DNA from: Hyphomicrobium_A sp964493785
Lineage (GTDB): Bacteria > Pseudomonadota > Alphaproteobacteria > Rhizobiales > Hyphomicrobiaceae
Direction of reading: 5' to 3'
Assembly (NCBI GenBank): GCA_964493785.1
Contig: CAZBPM010000018.1
Location: forward strand, 1-64,000
DNA: 64,000 nt
Shown in pieces: positions 14,866-23,894 of this stretch; position 1 is the first letter of the stretch, and every line of letters starts with the position of its first letter. The notes under the pieces were generated by a model. That model ran no database searches and was not told where the DNA came from. It worked only from the letters and a program-made list of their open reading frames with translations. Position numbers and translations under genes: made by a program.

Positions 14866-15900
14866 ATGACTGAAGAGCTTGCGAAAATTGCCGAAGCGCT
14901 CGTTGCTCCGGGCAAAGGCATCCTGGCTGCAGACGAAAGCTCGGGCACGATCAAAAAGCGCTTCGATTCGATCGGCGTCGGTTCCACCGAGGATACGCGC
15001 CGCGACTATCGCGAGATGCTGTTCCGCGCCAACGACGCGATGAAGAACTATGTGTCGGGCGTCATTCTTTATGACGAAACGATCCGCCAGAACGCCAAGG
15101 ACGGGACATCGCTCGTCGACGTGATGAAGGCTGCGGGTTCGATCCCGGGTATCAAGGTCGACACGGGCGCCAAGCCGCTCGCAGGTGCCAACGCCAAGAT
15201 CGAGACGGTGACGGAAGGTCTCGACGGCCTGCGTGAGCGTCTAGCCGAGTACTACAAGCTCGGCGCGCGGTTCGCGAAGTGGCGCGCTGTCATCACCATC
15301 ACCGACGACCTGCCATCGTGGAACTGCGTCAAGGCCAATGCGCACGCGCTCGCCCGCTACGCTGCGCTTTGCCAGGAGGCCGGCATCGTTCCGATCGTCG
15401 AGCCTGAGGTGCTGATGGACGGGGCTCATTCCAGCCACACCATCGAGCGCTGCTATGAGGTGACGGAGTGGACGCAGCGCACCGTGTTCCGCGAACTCTA
15501 CGATGCGCGCGTCGCCCTCGAGGGCATCGTGCTGAAGCCGAACATGATCATCGCCGGGCAGAAGTGCCCGCAGCAGGCGAGCGCACAGCAGGTGGCCGAG
15601 CTGACGGTGAAGTGCCTCAAGGCGACGACGCCGGCTTCGGTGCCGGGGATCGCGTTCCTTTCAGGCGGCCAGTCGGACGAGCAGGCGACCGAGAACCTGT
15701 CGCTCATCAATCAGATCGGCAACCTGCCTTGGAACGTGACGTTCTCGTATGGGCGGGCATTGCAGGCGGCGGCGCTGAAGGCATGGGCCGGCAAGACCGA
15801 AAACGTCGCCGCGGGACAGCGGGCGTTCACGCACAGGGCCCGGATGAATTCGCTGGCCGCGCTGGGCAAGTGGAACCAGCAAGTCGAGAAGGCCGCTTAA
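14866..15900 (+). CDS. Class I fructose-bisphosphate aldolase
   Basis: The 344-residue enzyme cleaves fructose 1,6-bisphosphate to dihydroxyacetone phosphate and glyceraldehyde 3-phosphate through a Schiff base. Class I hallmarks are GKGILAADESSGTIKKRF, KVDTGAKPL, FAKWRAVI, VPIVEPEVLMDG, the Schiff-base lysine in GIVLKPNMI, and GIAFLSGGQSDEQAT. The ATG at 14866 is preferred because GAGGA lies 7 nt upstream; an ATG two codons earlier would sit on that site. A strong terminator follows. In other Rhizobiales the aldolase gene lies near thiE, sel1 and suhB homologues; here they are 4 kb downstream. Confidence 0.95.
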   Translation: MTEELAKIAEALVAPGKGILAADESSGTIKKRFDSIGVGSTEDTRRDYREMLFRANDAMKNYVSGVILYDETIRQNAKDGTSLVDVMKAAGSIPGIKVDTGAKPLAGANAKIETVTEGLDGLRERLAEYYKLGARFAKWRAVITITDDLPSWNCVKANAHALARYAALCQEAGIVPIVEPEVLMDGAHSSHTIERCYEVTEWTQRTVFRELYDARVALEGIVLKPNMIIAGQKCPQQASAQQVAELTVKCLKATTPASVPGIAFLSGGQSDEQATENLSLINQIGNLPWNVTFSYGRALQAAALKAWAGKTENVAAGQRAFTHRARMNSLAALGKWNQQVEKAA

Positions 15901-15930
15901 GCCGCGCGACATCAGCGTTGGTTGCATCTG

Positions 15931-15957
15931 ATCCCGGGGCCCGTCCCCGGGATTTTT
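15931..15957 (+). terminator. Intrinsic terminator of the aldolase gene
   Basis: Perfect 9-bp stem ATCCCGGGG/CCCCGGGAT with a CCCGT loop, followed by five T residues, 30 nt after the aldolase stop. Confidence 0.9.
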
Positions 15958-16093
15958 GTTTCGTGCCCGTCGCGCTGACTTTGAACCCCATTGAGGCGCG
16001 GCAATAGGGCAGTCGTTTACCCGCTTCTGCGAGCTTGGCGGCCGACATACATGTTACCTGTCGCCAACCATAGCTTCGAAGCGGAGATGATCC

Positions 16094-16528
16094 ATGCACG
16101 TTACGATCGAAAGCGCCCTTGCAGCCATCAAGGCCGCGCAGAAAGAAGCGGTCAAGCTCAAGACCCAGATGTGTATCGCGGTCGTCGACAGTGGCGCGAA
16201 CCTAAAGGCCTTCGTGCGCATGGACGACGCGTGGACCGGCTCCATCGACATCGCCATCAAGAAGGCGAAGACGGCGGTCTTCTTCGGCATGCCGACCGGC
16301 GAGATCGGCAAGCTTTCGCAGCCAGGCGGGCCGCTGTTTGCGATCGAGCATTCCAATCAGGGTCTGATCACCTTCCCCGGCGGCCTGCCGATCGTCGATG
16401 ACGAAGGCGTGCTGGTTGGCGCCATCGGCGTTTCGGGAAGCTCGGTCGAGAACGATCACAAGGTTGCAATGGCTGGCCTCAAGGTCGTCGGTGTCAGCGA
16501 CCTCCCCGCGCATCCTTGGAGAACTTGA
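16094..16528 (+). CDS. GlcG/HbpS family heme-binding-like protein
   Basis: The 144-residue protein matches the GlcG/HbpS (DUF336) family along its length: AVVDSGANLKAFVRMDDAW, KKAKTAVFFGMPTG, and GGLPIVDDEGVLVGAIGVSGSS. Members bind heme or act next to glycolate and other oxidases; the precise role is unknown. There is no signal peptide, so it is cytoplasmic. GCGGAG precedes the start. No oxidase gene lies beside it here. Confidence 0.85.
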   Translation: MHVTIESALAAIKAAQKEAVKLKTQMCIAVVDSGANLKAFVRMDDAWTGSIDIAIKKAKTAVFFGMPTGEIGKLSQPGGPLFAIEHSNQGLITFPGGLPIVDDEGVLVGAIGVSGSSVENDHKVAMAGLKVVGVSDLPAHPWRT

Positions 16529-16552
16529 TTTCAAGGGTGACACGATCGGCGA

Positions 16553-16750
16553 GAAGCGTTGTTTGTTGCGGGCGTCGCGCAAGTTGAAAGCCGGCGCTCG
16601 AGCCGGGGCGCCTTGCGCCCTTGCCGCCTTCGGCGGCCAAGGGATCCAGCACAAAGCGTGGCGAAGCCTTCTGGTTGAAGTGCTGCGCACATTTCTCCGC
16701 TGGGTCCCGGAGAGCGTCTTGCTTCGCTCGACGCTTCCGGGATGACAGTG
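16553..16750 (+). repeat. Composite intergenic repeat, copy 1
   Basis: Three blocks recur about 8.5 kb further on. The first (about 16556-16592) is a diverged match to the 55-nt unit at 25042. The second is a GC-rich CTTGCCGCCTTCGGCGG segment (about 16619-16636). The third is a 110-nt block (16641-16750) that aligns without length change to 25250-25359 and is almost identical over its last 45 nt. The left inverted terminus seen in the other copy is absent. Confidence 0.75.
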
Positions 16751-16765
16751 CGGACACTGCAACAA

Positions 16766-16793
16766 AAAAGGCGGGGTTTCGGCCCCGCCTTTT
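16766..16793. terminator. Bidirectional intrinsic terminator
   Basis: An 11-bp perfect stem, AAAAGGCGGGG/CCCCGCCTTTT, with A and T runs on both sides. It lies between the convergent GlcG-like gene and the gene ending at 16815 and can serve both. Confidence 0.85.
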
Positions 16794-16814
16794 CAATTTG
16801 GAATTGTCGCTGGC

Positions 16815-17141
16815 TTACATCCGCTCGATGCGGTCGGCCATGTTGCCCACGAGGCGGACGCGATAGGTGGCGTTCTCGCAGGTGAGGATCCACACCGGGA
16901 GGTCCGGGCGCGAGGCATCAGCATCGCGCTTCGCCTTGGAGGGGTTGCTGCAAGCGTAACCCTGCTTGCGGATCTGCACGGCGATGATGTCCGGCGGGAC
17001 CTCGTCGTCGGCCGGCTGCACGGACTGCACCTCGGCCAACTGTTGGGCCTGGGCCTGCGCATCGGGACCACCGAGGGTCACCGCGTTCAGGGCCAGACCG
17101 GCGCCGAGCGCCAACACCGGAAACATCGCCAGCTTTTCCAT
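16815..17141 (-). CDS. Exported protein of unknown function
   Basis: The 108-residue product begins MEKLAMFPVLALGAG and has a signal peptide, probably cut after DAQAQA. The mature part has two cysteines about 40 residues apart (YACSNP, LTCENATYRV) likely to form a disulphide, and ends VGNMADRIERM. I place the start at the ATG at 17141 behind a GGGGGT site. No family recognised. It is 44 nt downstream of the HdeD gene, so they may be co-transcribed. Confidence 0.72.
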   Translation of the reverse strand: MEKLAMFPVLALGAGLALNAVTLGGPDAQAQAQQLAEVQSVQPADDEVPPDIIAVQIRKQGYACSNPSKAKRDADASRPDLPVWILTCENATYRVRLVGNMADRIERM

Positions 17142-17185
17142 CGTAACCCCCGCCAAGCCTCACATATCGAGGTTCGGCGAGCCCG

Positions 17186-17782
17186 TTAGCGAGCCAAGGC
17201 CTCCTCGTGCGCACGCCGTCCCGCTAGCGCGAGGAAAACATAACTCCAACCTGAGAATAGAAGGTTGATGCCGACCAGAAGGCCGAGTGCCCAGACGGCG
17301 GATTCGGGCAGGCCCATGGCGATGATTACGCCGACTGCGAGGGCGGCGATGCCGCTGAGGAGCAGCCAGATCCAACCGTCATGCGGACGGACGCGGAAGG
17401 CCATGATCGACTCGAAGATGCCTTCAGCGATGAACAGAGCCGCGATGACGACTGTGAGCGTAAGAAGGCCTGCGATCGGGAAGAATGCGAGATAGCCACC
17501 TACGACGACATAGAGCAGGCCGATCAGCACTTCCCAAAGGAAACCGCTCCAGGCGGGGGCCTGGAAGGCGTGAACGATCATCATCACGCCGCCGATGAGG
17601 AAGAGCCAGCCGAGCACGACCTTGGCGGCGATGCCCGAGACGAAGGGGAATGCGATTGCGGCAAGGCCGGCGACGATAAAAACGATACCGAGAGCAAGGA
17701 ACCAGCCCCACTTGTCGGTGACGAGCTGCTTGGTTTCGGCGATACGAGCGTCAAAGTCTGAGATGGTCATTGGATGAGCCAT
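17186..17782 (-). CDS. HdeD family membrane protein
   Basis: The 198-residue protein has six predicted transmembrane helices arranged as three hairpins, and the DUF308/HdeD pattern with repeated glycines at helix starts (VLGWLFLIGGVMMIVHAF, LIGLLYVVVGGYLAF, LLSGIAALAVGVIIAMGLP). HdeD was named in E. coli for acid resistance; its mechanism is not settled. The upstream 320 bp should hold the promoter. Confidence 0.88.
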   Translation of the reverse strand: MAHPMTISDFDARIAETKQLVTDKWGWFLALGIVFIVAGLAAIAFPFVSGIAAKVVLGWLFLIGGVMMIVHAFQAPAWSGFLWEVLIGLLYVVVGGYLAFFPIAGLLTLTVVIAALFIAEGIFESIMAFRVRPHDGWIWLLLSGIAALAVGVIIAMGLPESAVWALGLLVGINLLFSGWSYVFLALAGRRAHEEALAR

Positions 17783-18102
17783 GGTGGTCCTCCCTCGGCT
17801 GCAGATTCAGAAGGAATCATAGCAGAATCCGCCCTCGTTCTGGGGCGCTTCATGCTTGTATGGTGGCGTGACTGCGAATGTGCGTTCCAAGATTGATCGG
17901 CCGCCGCGCAGGCACAGGTTTGGCCGCGCATTCAGCGATCGATGGCCTGGAATGAGTTCGAATGATCAATAAATTTTGCGCGTGCGATTAGCACGTAAGG
18001 CACTGCAACACGTCTTCGCGTTGTCGCGTGCAACCTTAAACAAATCGTATCGGAGTGGGGGCTGCCGGCTCGCGATGAAGCGAGCCGGCATCTGCAACGG
18101 GA
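17783..18102. other. Intergenic stretch with a GC-rich hairpin
   Basis: No gene is seen here. At 18063-18090 a perfect 11-bp stem (TGCCGGCTCGC/GCGAGCCGGCA, loop GATGAA) lies just past the OmpA-domain gene; it lacks a T run, so it may protect the 3' end of the message or need a factor to terminate. The remaining sequence is relatively AT-rich upstream of hdeD (AATAAATTTTGCG). Confidence 0.5.
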
Positions 18103-19866
18103 TCAGCGATCGCGTGCGAGCAGAGGCGTGATGTTCCGCACGGCAACGCGGCGGTTTGCACGTTCGGGCGCCTGCGTCGGTATCTTGAGGAATTCCTCGC
18201 CGTAGCCCTGAGTGACGAGGTTCTCGGGCGGCACGCGGAATGTCTCAGTCAGGATGATCGCCACTTCCTCAGCACGGCGGTCCGAGAGCGTGAGGTTGTC
18301 GTACTCGGAACCGACCGCGTCGGTGTGGCCCTCAATGAGGAACACCTCGTTGGGGCGGCGGTCGAGGATGCGGTTGATGGTCCGCGCGATGCGCTCCAGG
18401 CTATTGTACTGGTCGTAGGGAACTTCCCAGGCGCCGAAGTCGAACGTGACCGTATCCAGATCAACGCGGCGCATGCGATCGCGCAGGTAGGCGTTGTAGC
18501 GGATTTCATCGAGCGAGTAGGCGCGATCGATGTCGTCCACGGGCCTATCCATCAAGGCATCGTAGAGGTCATCGTCGGATGCGAAGTTGTAGTCGACGAT
18601 GTAGCGCTCGCGGGGTATGCGCAACCGCGGCGGACGCAGGTCGAAGATCACCGGGGTGTCACGGTTGAAGCGGCGGTTGTCGATGAGATCCCAGTCGCGG
18701 CCGTCGCGGTCGCGGCGGTAGCGGCGCATGAGGCGGCCGGATGAATCGAACTCGGAGAAAATCTCGATGCCGCCCGGGCGGATGGCGATTGTGAGATTGC
18801 CGCCGTCGGGCCGGCGCTCGCGGCGCACGTCGCGCGAGGTGCGGCGCATGCGCTCGTCCTCATTGTGACGGATGCGGGCGGGGCCGTCCCGATCCTTCAC
18901 GATGACGCGGTTATCGGGCTCCTCGATGACGGTGCGCTTGCCGCCTTGCTCTACGCGCTCGCGACGTCCACGCCGGATGTCCTCGATGGCGTTGCGGCCA
19001 CCACGGCGCGGACCACCGGCCTCGCGCTTGTCACGCGGGAAGTCGCGGCCGGCGTTGTCAGGCGGGCCATTGTCCTTCGGGCGGCCGGCGTCCTTGGGAC
19101 GGTCGAAGTCCTTCGGGCGACCGGAGTCCTTCGGACGGTCGAAGTCCTTGGGGCGGCCGGAGTCCTTGGGACGGTCGGAGTCCTTCGGCCTGTCGTCGCG
19201 CTTGCCCTGATCGGACTGCGGCGGCGGATCCTTCGGACGATCTTTGCGATCACCTGGAGGCCTGTAGGTGCCGGGCGGGCCATTGTCCCTCGGCTTGCCG
19301 GCGTCGCCGGGTCTGTCATCACGCTTGCCGGTATCGGGCTGTAGGGGGAGACCCTTCAAACGTGGATCGGTGCGATCCCCGTTCGGCCGTTGATAGCCGC
19401 CGCCGGGGATGCCTTTGTCTTTCGGTTTGTCGTTATTCTTGGGTACATCCCGGGGCTTGTCGTCGCGTTTGCCAAAATCCTTGGATTTCGGTGGCGCGTC
19501 GTTCTTACGCGTGTCCGGCTTGTCGGCGTCGTTACGCGGCTTGTCGTTATCGCGCTTCTGGTCGCGGCCACCCATGCGGGGGTTGAAGCCCTCAGGCTTG
19601 CGGTCACGCCCCCTGTCGCCGCGCTCGTCGTTCCCGCCGCGATCCTTCCTATCGGAGGAATCCTTACGGTCAGCCTTGTCAGGCCGGTCGGGCTTCCTGT
19701 CCCGCTTCTCGTCCTTCTCGTCCTTTTTTTCCTTGTCCTTGTTGTCGTCATCTGGTCCTGCGGCGACCCGCAAAGGGGCACCTGCCGACGACGGCTCGCC
19801 GTGGGAAACTGCTGGCAGGAGGGCGAGGGAGGCAAGAACAGCGGATAGAAGTAGATAGGAGCGCAT
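18103..19866 (-). CDS. OmpA-domain protein with a long disordered, charged N-terminal region
   Basis: The 587-residue protein starts with a signal peptide (cleavage near SHG-EPS). About 300 residues follow made almost wholly of Lys, Arg, Asp, Glu, Pro and Gly, including tandem [DG]RPKDx hexapeptides. After a linker (about 300-480), the last 110 residues form an OmpA/Pal peptidoglycan-binding domain: FLIEGHTDAVGSEYDNLTLSDRRAE and the closing RANRRVAVRN. It should be periplasmic or outer-membrane-associated, with the C-terminus bound to peptidoglycan. The low-complexity stretch is certainly unfolded. Similar proteins occur in Rhizobiales; the role is unknown. Confidence 0.85.
   Translation of the reverse strand: MRSYLLLSAVLASLALLPAVSHGEPSSAGAPLRVAAGPDDDNKDKEKKDEKDEKRDRKPDRPDKADRKDSSDRKDRGGNDERGDRGRDRKPEGFNPRMGGRDQKRDNDKPRNDADKPDTRKNDAPPKSKDFGKRDDKPRDVPKNNDKPKDKGIPGGGYQRPNGDRTDPRLKGLPLQPDTGKRDDRPGDAGKPRDNGPPGTYRPPGDRKDRPKDPPPQSDQGKRDDRPKDSDRPKDSGRPKDFDRPKDSGRPKDFDRPKDAGRPKDNGPPDNAGRDFPRDKREAGGPRRGGRNAIEDIRRGRRERVEQGGKRTVIEEPDNRVIVKDRDGPARIRHNEDERMRRTSRDVRRERRPDGGNLTIAIRPGGIEIFSEFDSSGRLMRRYRRDRDGRDWDLIDNRRFNRDTPVIFDLRPPRLRIPRERYIVDYNFASDDDLYDALMDRPVDDIDRAYSLDEIRYNAYLRDRMRRVDLDTVTFDFGAWEVPYDQYNSLERIARTINRILDRRPNEVFLIEGHTDAVGSEYDNLTLSDRRAEEVAIILTETFRVPPENLVTQGYGEEFLKIPTQAPERANRRVAVRNITPLLARDR
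19071..19198 (-). repeat. 18-nt coding tandem repeat
   Basis: Seven consecutive units encode the hexapeptide [DG]RPKD[SFAN], alternating DRPKDS and GRPKDF so that the higher-order period is 36 nt. It lies inside the OmpA-domain gene. Such repeats are prone to copy-number change, which would alter the length of the disordered segment without a frameshift. Confidence 0.8.
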
Positions 19867-20018
19867 GAGGTAGCCCGCTTGTGACGTGTCTGCGCTACCC
19901 GTACGAGAAATAATGGTCAGGTCGTGGCCTTAGTGCCAAAGCGCACAAAGTGGTCGCTTTTCCGCCCCATTGGGTCCTGATAGGCTCTGCACATCAGGCA
20001 TTTAGAGGACGCGGTCGG

Positions 20019-20660
20019 ATGGGGCCAGAGGCTCACTCGAGGCTATACATCGTGGCGCCGGCGGGGGCGGACCTGCACCGGGTCGAGGCCATCCTTGACG
20101 CATCGCATGCCGCGAGCTTGCTGATCGTGCCTGGCGGCGATGGTGCGCTGACGGCGCAGACGGCTCGGCCGCTCGTCGAGTTGGCTCAACGCAAGGACGT
20201 GGCCGCGCTGATCGCGGATGATGCGCAACTCGCCAGGACGCTGCGGGCGGATGGCGCGCATCTGAGCTGGAGCAAGGACATCGTCGCCCGCTACAGCGAG
20301 GCGCGCGAGGTGCTCGGCACGCGCTATATCGTCGGCGTCGATGTCGGCCGAACGCGTCACGACGCGATGAACCTGGCGGAAGAGGGCGCCGATTACATCG
20401 GGTTCGGGATACCTCCGCATGTCGACGACAGGGAGGCCGCTGCTGCGCGCCGGCGCGAGTTGATTGCGTGGTGGGGCGAGATTTTCCAGGTGCCGTGCGT
20501 CGCGTTCGACGTCGAGAGCGCCGATGAGGCGCAGGTGCTTGCCGCGGCCGGCGCTGATTTCGTCGCGATGCGCGCCGACTTCGATCTGTCGCCCGATGAT
20601 GCTTCCAAGCTGGCGCAAGGAATTGCCGAGGCGGCTAGCGAGCGCGAGGCGCTGGCATGA
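20019..20660 (+). CDS. ThiE-like (thiamine phosphate synthase family) protein
   Basis: The 213-residue product has the TIM-barrel pattern of thiamine phosphate synthase: LYIVAPAGA at the start, ALIADDAQLARTLRADGAHLSW, then EEGADYIGFGIPP and VPCVAFDVESADEAQVLAAAGADFVAM. Several loops diverge from true ThiE: the usual GPIFPT becomes GIPPHV and the GxSxH stretch reads DVGRTRH. It may therefore not make thiamine phosphate. The ATG at 20019 was chosen over an upstream open frame with no signal. Its stop overlaps the Sel1 gene start by 4 nt. Confidence 0.72.
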   Translation: MGPEAHSRLYIVAPAGADLHRVEAILDASHAASLLIVPGGDGALTAQTARPLVELAQRKDVAALIADDAQLARTLRADGAHLSWSKDIVARYSEAREVLGTRYIVGVDVGRTRHDAMNLAEEGADYIGFGIPPHVDDREAAAARRRELIAWWGEIFQVPCVAFDVESADEAQVLAAAGADFVAMRADFDLSPDDASKLAQGIAEAASEREALA

Positions 20661-21724
20661 GGTTGCTCCACCTGATGCTGGCGGTGCCCTGCCTCCTCGG
20701 AGCGGTGGAGCCCGTCGCAGCGGAGACAAGCTCTTGGGTCATGGAAACCACCGAGGTGCCGAAGCCGCGGCCCGGCCGGCCGGTGAAGATCACGCCGAAC
20801 GAGAAGCTCACCAAAGCGCCGCCGGCAAAGGAAAACAGCGGCGCCAACAAGGGCAGCCTTTCCAAATCGCTGGTTGAGCCGAGCGGTGAGGAGGCGGCCT
20901 ACATCGCGTTCGATCAGGGGCAATACCTGACGGCGGCGAAGCTTGCCCAGGAAGCCGCGCAGCGCGGCGATGCACAGGCGCATACGCTGCTCGGGCGGCT
21001 TTATTCGGAAGGGCTCGGCGTACCCAAGGACATGCCGACCGCCATCAAGTGGTATGCGAAGGGCGATGAACTGGGCGACGTGCAGTCGTCGTTCTCGCTG
21101 GGCGTTCTTTACGCGGAGGGGCGCGGGGTCAAGAAGGATCGCGCGCGTGCCGGCGAGCTGTTCGAGAAGGCCGCACGCACGGGACATCTGCTCGCCAACT
21201 ACAATCTCGGCCTGCTGTTCCTGAAGGGCGATGGCAAGCCGCAGAACTCCTATCGCGCGGCAATGCACATCAGATACGCGGCCGAGAAGGGCATCGCGGT
21301 GGCGCAGTACGATCTGGCCGGTCTCTACCAGAACGGCGAGGGCGTGCAGCCAAATGCCGTCGATGCCTCGCTGTGGCTGCGCAAGGCGGCAGAACAGGGC
21401 ATGGCGGAAGCGCAATTCGAATATGCCGTAATGCTGCTGCGTGGCCTGGGGCTAACGAAGGACGAGCCGAAGGCGATCCCGTACCTGCGCTCGGCGGCGC
21501 AGAAGGGACTGACGGCTGCGCAAAACCGGCTGGCCTACGTCTATTCGGAGGGCGTCGGGGTTAAGAAGAATCCGCAGGAAGCGGCGAAGTGGCGGCTGAT
21601 TGCGCAGGCGGGCGGGCTGAAGGACGACACCCTCGACCAACTGATCGCCAAACTGCCTAAAGCGCAGCAGAAGGCGGCAGAGCAGGCGGCTTTGGAGTGG
21701 CGCGAAGAGGCAGGCCTGTTCTAG
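20657..21724 (+). CDS. Exported Sel1-repeat protein
   Basis: The 355-residue protein has a signal peptide (cleavage near VAA-ETSS), a basic linker (about 35-65), and about six Sel1-like repeats (about 95-325) with the recurrent pattern LYSEGLGVPKD and A-x-x-x-Y-x-x-A. Sel1 repeats form alpha-solenoids that mediate protein interactions in the periplasm. The start overlaps the upstream ThiE-like stop (ATGA), indicating coupled translation. Confidence 0.88.
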   Translation: MRLLHLMLAVPCLLGAVEPVAAETSSWVMETTEVPKPRPGRPVKITPNEKLTKAPPAKENSGANKGSLSKSLVEPSGEEAAYIAFDQGQYLTAAKLAQEAAQRGDAQAHTLLGRLYSEGLGVPKDMPTAIKWYAKGDELGDVQSSFSLGVLYAEGRGVKKDRARAGELFEKAARTGHLLANYNLGLLFLKGDGKPQNSYRAAMHIRYAAEKGIAVAQYDLAGLYQNGEGVQPNAVDASLWLRKAAEQGMAEAQFEYAVMLLRGLGLTKDEPKAIPYLRSAAQKGLTAAQNRLAYVYSEGVGVKKNPQEAAKWRLIAQAGGLKDDTLDQLIAKLPKAQQKAAEQAALEWREEAGLF

Positions 21725-21883
21725 AGGCGGCGTCGGCGCACTTGCCAGCGCGGCTCGCAGGCGGTAGTCGGGCGGCTATGTAACGATCTCGAATTCTCCA
21801 TGCGTCCGCCTCCACGGGCGCTGGATTGCGTGGTCGGCCGCACGAGCCGTCCGATCCGACGGCGTTCGAAGGAACCTGCCCCG

Positions 21884-22687
21884 ATGCCCGCCTCAGCATT
21901 AATGAACGTGATGATCGGCGCCGCCCGCAAGGCCGGCCGCAGCCTCGCCCGCGACTTCGGCGAGGTCGAGCAGTTGCAGGTCTCGGTCAAGGGGCCCGGC
22001 AACTTCGTGACGGCAGCCGACCTCAAGGCGGAGGAGATCCTCTACAAGGAGTTGTCGAAGGCGCGACCGGGCTACAGCTTTCTGATGGAGGAACGCGGCG
22101 AGGTCGCCGGCGACGACAAGAGCCATCGCTGGGTGGTCGATCCGCTGGACGGGACAACGAACTTCCTGCACGGCGTGCCGCTGTTCGCGATCTCCATCGG
22201 ATTAGAGCGCGAGGGCCAGCTCGTTGCAGGTCTCGTCTACAACCCGATATCGGACGAGATCTTCGCTGCAGAGAAGGGCAAGGGGGCATATCTCAACGAC
22301 CGGCGCCGGCTGCGCGTGGCCGCGCGGAAGAACCTGTCGGATGCGCTGGTGACAACGGGGATCCCGCATCTGGGGCGTTCGGGGCACCCGGTGTTTGCGC
22401 GCGAGATTAAAGAGGTGACGAAGTACGTCGCCGGCGTGCGGCGCACCGGGTCTGCCGCGCTCGACCTGGCCTGGATCGCGGCGGGCCGCTTCGACATCTA
22501 CTGGGAGCGGGACATCAAGGCCTGGGACCTGGCAGCCGGGATCGTGCTCGTGCGCGAAGCCGGCGGCATGATCAGCGACCTGTCCGGCGGTGTCGACATG
22601 CTGGAAAAGGGGCAGGTGCTTGCCGCGAACAGCACTCTGCACAAGGAGTTTCTTCCCCTTGTCGCTTCCACGCCTGCCCGTGCGTAG
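21884..22687 (+). CDS. suhB: Inositol monophosphatase family protein (SuhB-like)
   Basis: The 267-residue Mg-dependent phosphatase has the metal-binding motifs of the family: MEERGE (first Glu), WVVDPLDGTTNFLHG (Asp-Pro-x-Asp-Gly-Thr) and WERDIKAWDLAAGIVLVREAGG (C-terminal Asp). It would hydrolyse inositol 1-phosphate or related sugar phosphates; SuhB also acts as a transcription factor in E. coli. The ATG at 21884 follows AAGGAACC. It is the third gene of the thiE-like, sel1, suhB series on the plus strand, 159 nt downstream. Confidence 0.92.
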   Translation: MPASALMNVMIGAARKAGRSLARDFGEVEQLQVSVKGPGNFVTAADLKAEEILYKELSKARPGYSFLMEERGEVAGDDKSHRWVVDPLDGTTNFLHGVPLFAISIGLEREGQLVAGLVYNPISDEIFAAEKGKGAYLNDRRRLRVAARKNLSDALVTTGIPHLGRSGHPVFAREIKEVTKYVAGVRRTGSAALDLAWIAAGRFDIYWERDIKAWDLAAGIVLVREAGGMISDLSGGVDMLEKGQVLAANSTLHKEFLPLVASTPARA

Positions 22688-22838
22688 ATCGTCCGATTCA
22701 CGCTTTGGGGTAATAGGGCCCGAAGCAAAGACGTTCTAACGACCCCAATAAGCCCAAGGGCACTATATTGCCCGGTTTGTGCTGTCATTGGCTTCGGCTA
22801 ATGTCAGCGCTCGAGAGAAGGTCGGGGCGGGGTTCCGG

Positions 22839-23888
22839 ATGGCCAGAAAACGACAGAACGATCTGGGTGGGGCCGGGTTGCCGTACCGGACGCTCACGCC
22901 GCCGGGCGTGTTCTTGATCCGGATGCTGATCTTCCTGACGCTCGTCACATTCCTAGCGGCGATCCTCCACGACCAGCTCGTTTCGTCATTCTTCAACAAC
23001 CCTGGCCTCAACGGCCTCATCCTCGGCGTGCTGGTGCTGGGCATCATCTACGCGTTCAGGCAGGTGATCCGGCTTTATCCGGAAATTCGCTGGGTCAACG
23101 CGTTCCGTATCGCAGACCCTGGCCTCGCCATCTCGCACCAGCCGGTGCTGCTGGCGCCGATGTCGGCGATGCTGCGCGACCGCACTGGAACGCTGTCGCT
23201 GTCGACGGCGTCACTGCGCTCGATCATGGATTCCATCGGATCGAGGCTCGATGAAGCGCGCGATACCGGGCGCTATCTCGTGGGGCTGCTGGTCTTCCTC
23301 GGCCTGCTCGGAACGTTCTGGGGTTTGCTCGAAACCATCCAGTCGGTTGGCGGTGCGATCGACTCGCTGAACACGAACGCTGCCGATAACGTCACGCTGT
23401 TCTCGGACCTCAAGGCGGGACTTTCGGCGCCATTGAAGGGCATGGGCACGGCGTTCTCGTCGTCGCTGCTCGGCCTTGCCGGCTCGCTCGTGCTCGGTTT
23501 TCTAGAGCTGCAGGCGAGCCATGCGCACAACCGCTTCTACAACGAGCTGGAGGAATGGCTGTCGGGCATCACTGAGCTGACGCCCGGCACGAGCGGATCG
23601 GCCGATCAGGTCAATCGCCAGCTTTCGAGCGCGATCCTGCACATGCAGCGCGCGGTGGAGGATCTGTCGACGCGGCTTGCAGACCAATCGATTGCGAGCG
23701 CGATCGGCGGTAAAGGCGGCGGAGAAGAACAACTCGGGGAGCTGGCGCGCGGCGTCAATCAACTCGTGACGCAGATGCGCGCGGAGCAGAAGGTCGTGCG
23801 CGAATGGGTTGACGAGCAGGCGTCGCAGCATTCTGAAGTCGCAAAAGCGCTGAAGCAGCTTGCTGCCAACATGCAGCGCCGGGGCTAG
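22839..23888 (+). CDS. MotA/TolQ/ExbB-type proton channel subunit
   Basis: The 349-residue inner-membrane protein has about four transmembrane segments. The first two are near residues 26-45 and 56-75, and the other two lie within YLVGLLVFLGLLGTFWGLLETI and the FSSSLLGLAGSLVLGFLEL region. The small-residue-rich LKAGLSAPLKGMGTAFSSSLLGL is the family motif lining the channel. A C-terminal coiled-coil of about 100 residues follows. The OmpA-domain partner starts 6 nt after its stop. The pair should form a 5:2 proton-driven complex that pulls on peptidoglycan; what it drives is unknown. Confidence 0.85.
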   Translation: MARKRQNDLGGAGLPYRTLTPPGVFLIRMLIFLTLVTFLAAILHDQLVSSFFNNPGLNGLILGVLVLGIIYAFRQVIRLYPEIRWVNAFRIADPGLAISHQPVLLAPMSAMLRDRTGTLSLSTASLRSIMDSIGSRLDEARDTGRYLVGLLVFLGLLGTFWGLLETIQSVGGAIDSLNTNAADNVTLFSDLKAGLSAPLKGMGTAFSSSLLGLAGSLVLGFLELQASHAHNRFYNELEEWLSGITELTPGTSGSADQVNRQLSSAILHMQRAVEDLSTRLADQSIASAIGGKGGGEEQLGELARGVNQLVTQMRAEQKVVREWVDEQASQHSEVAKALKQLAANMQRRG

Positions 23889-23894
23889 CGGCGA

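Noticed and set aside
19071..19198. CRISPR array
   Set aside because: The short regular repeat is inside an open frame, has no spacers and encodes RPKD hexapeptides.
18865..19344. Plus-strand hydrophobic open frame opposite the OmpA-domain protein
   Set aside because: It is the mirror of the charged repeat region; the repeated Val/Leu/Gly pattern follows from the reverse complement of RPKD codons.
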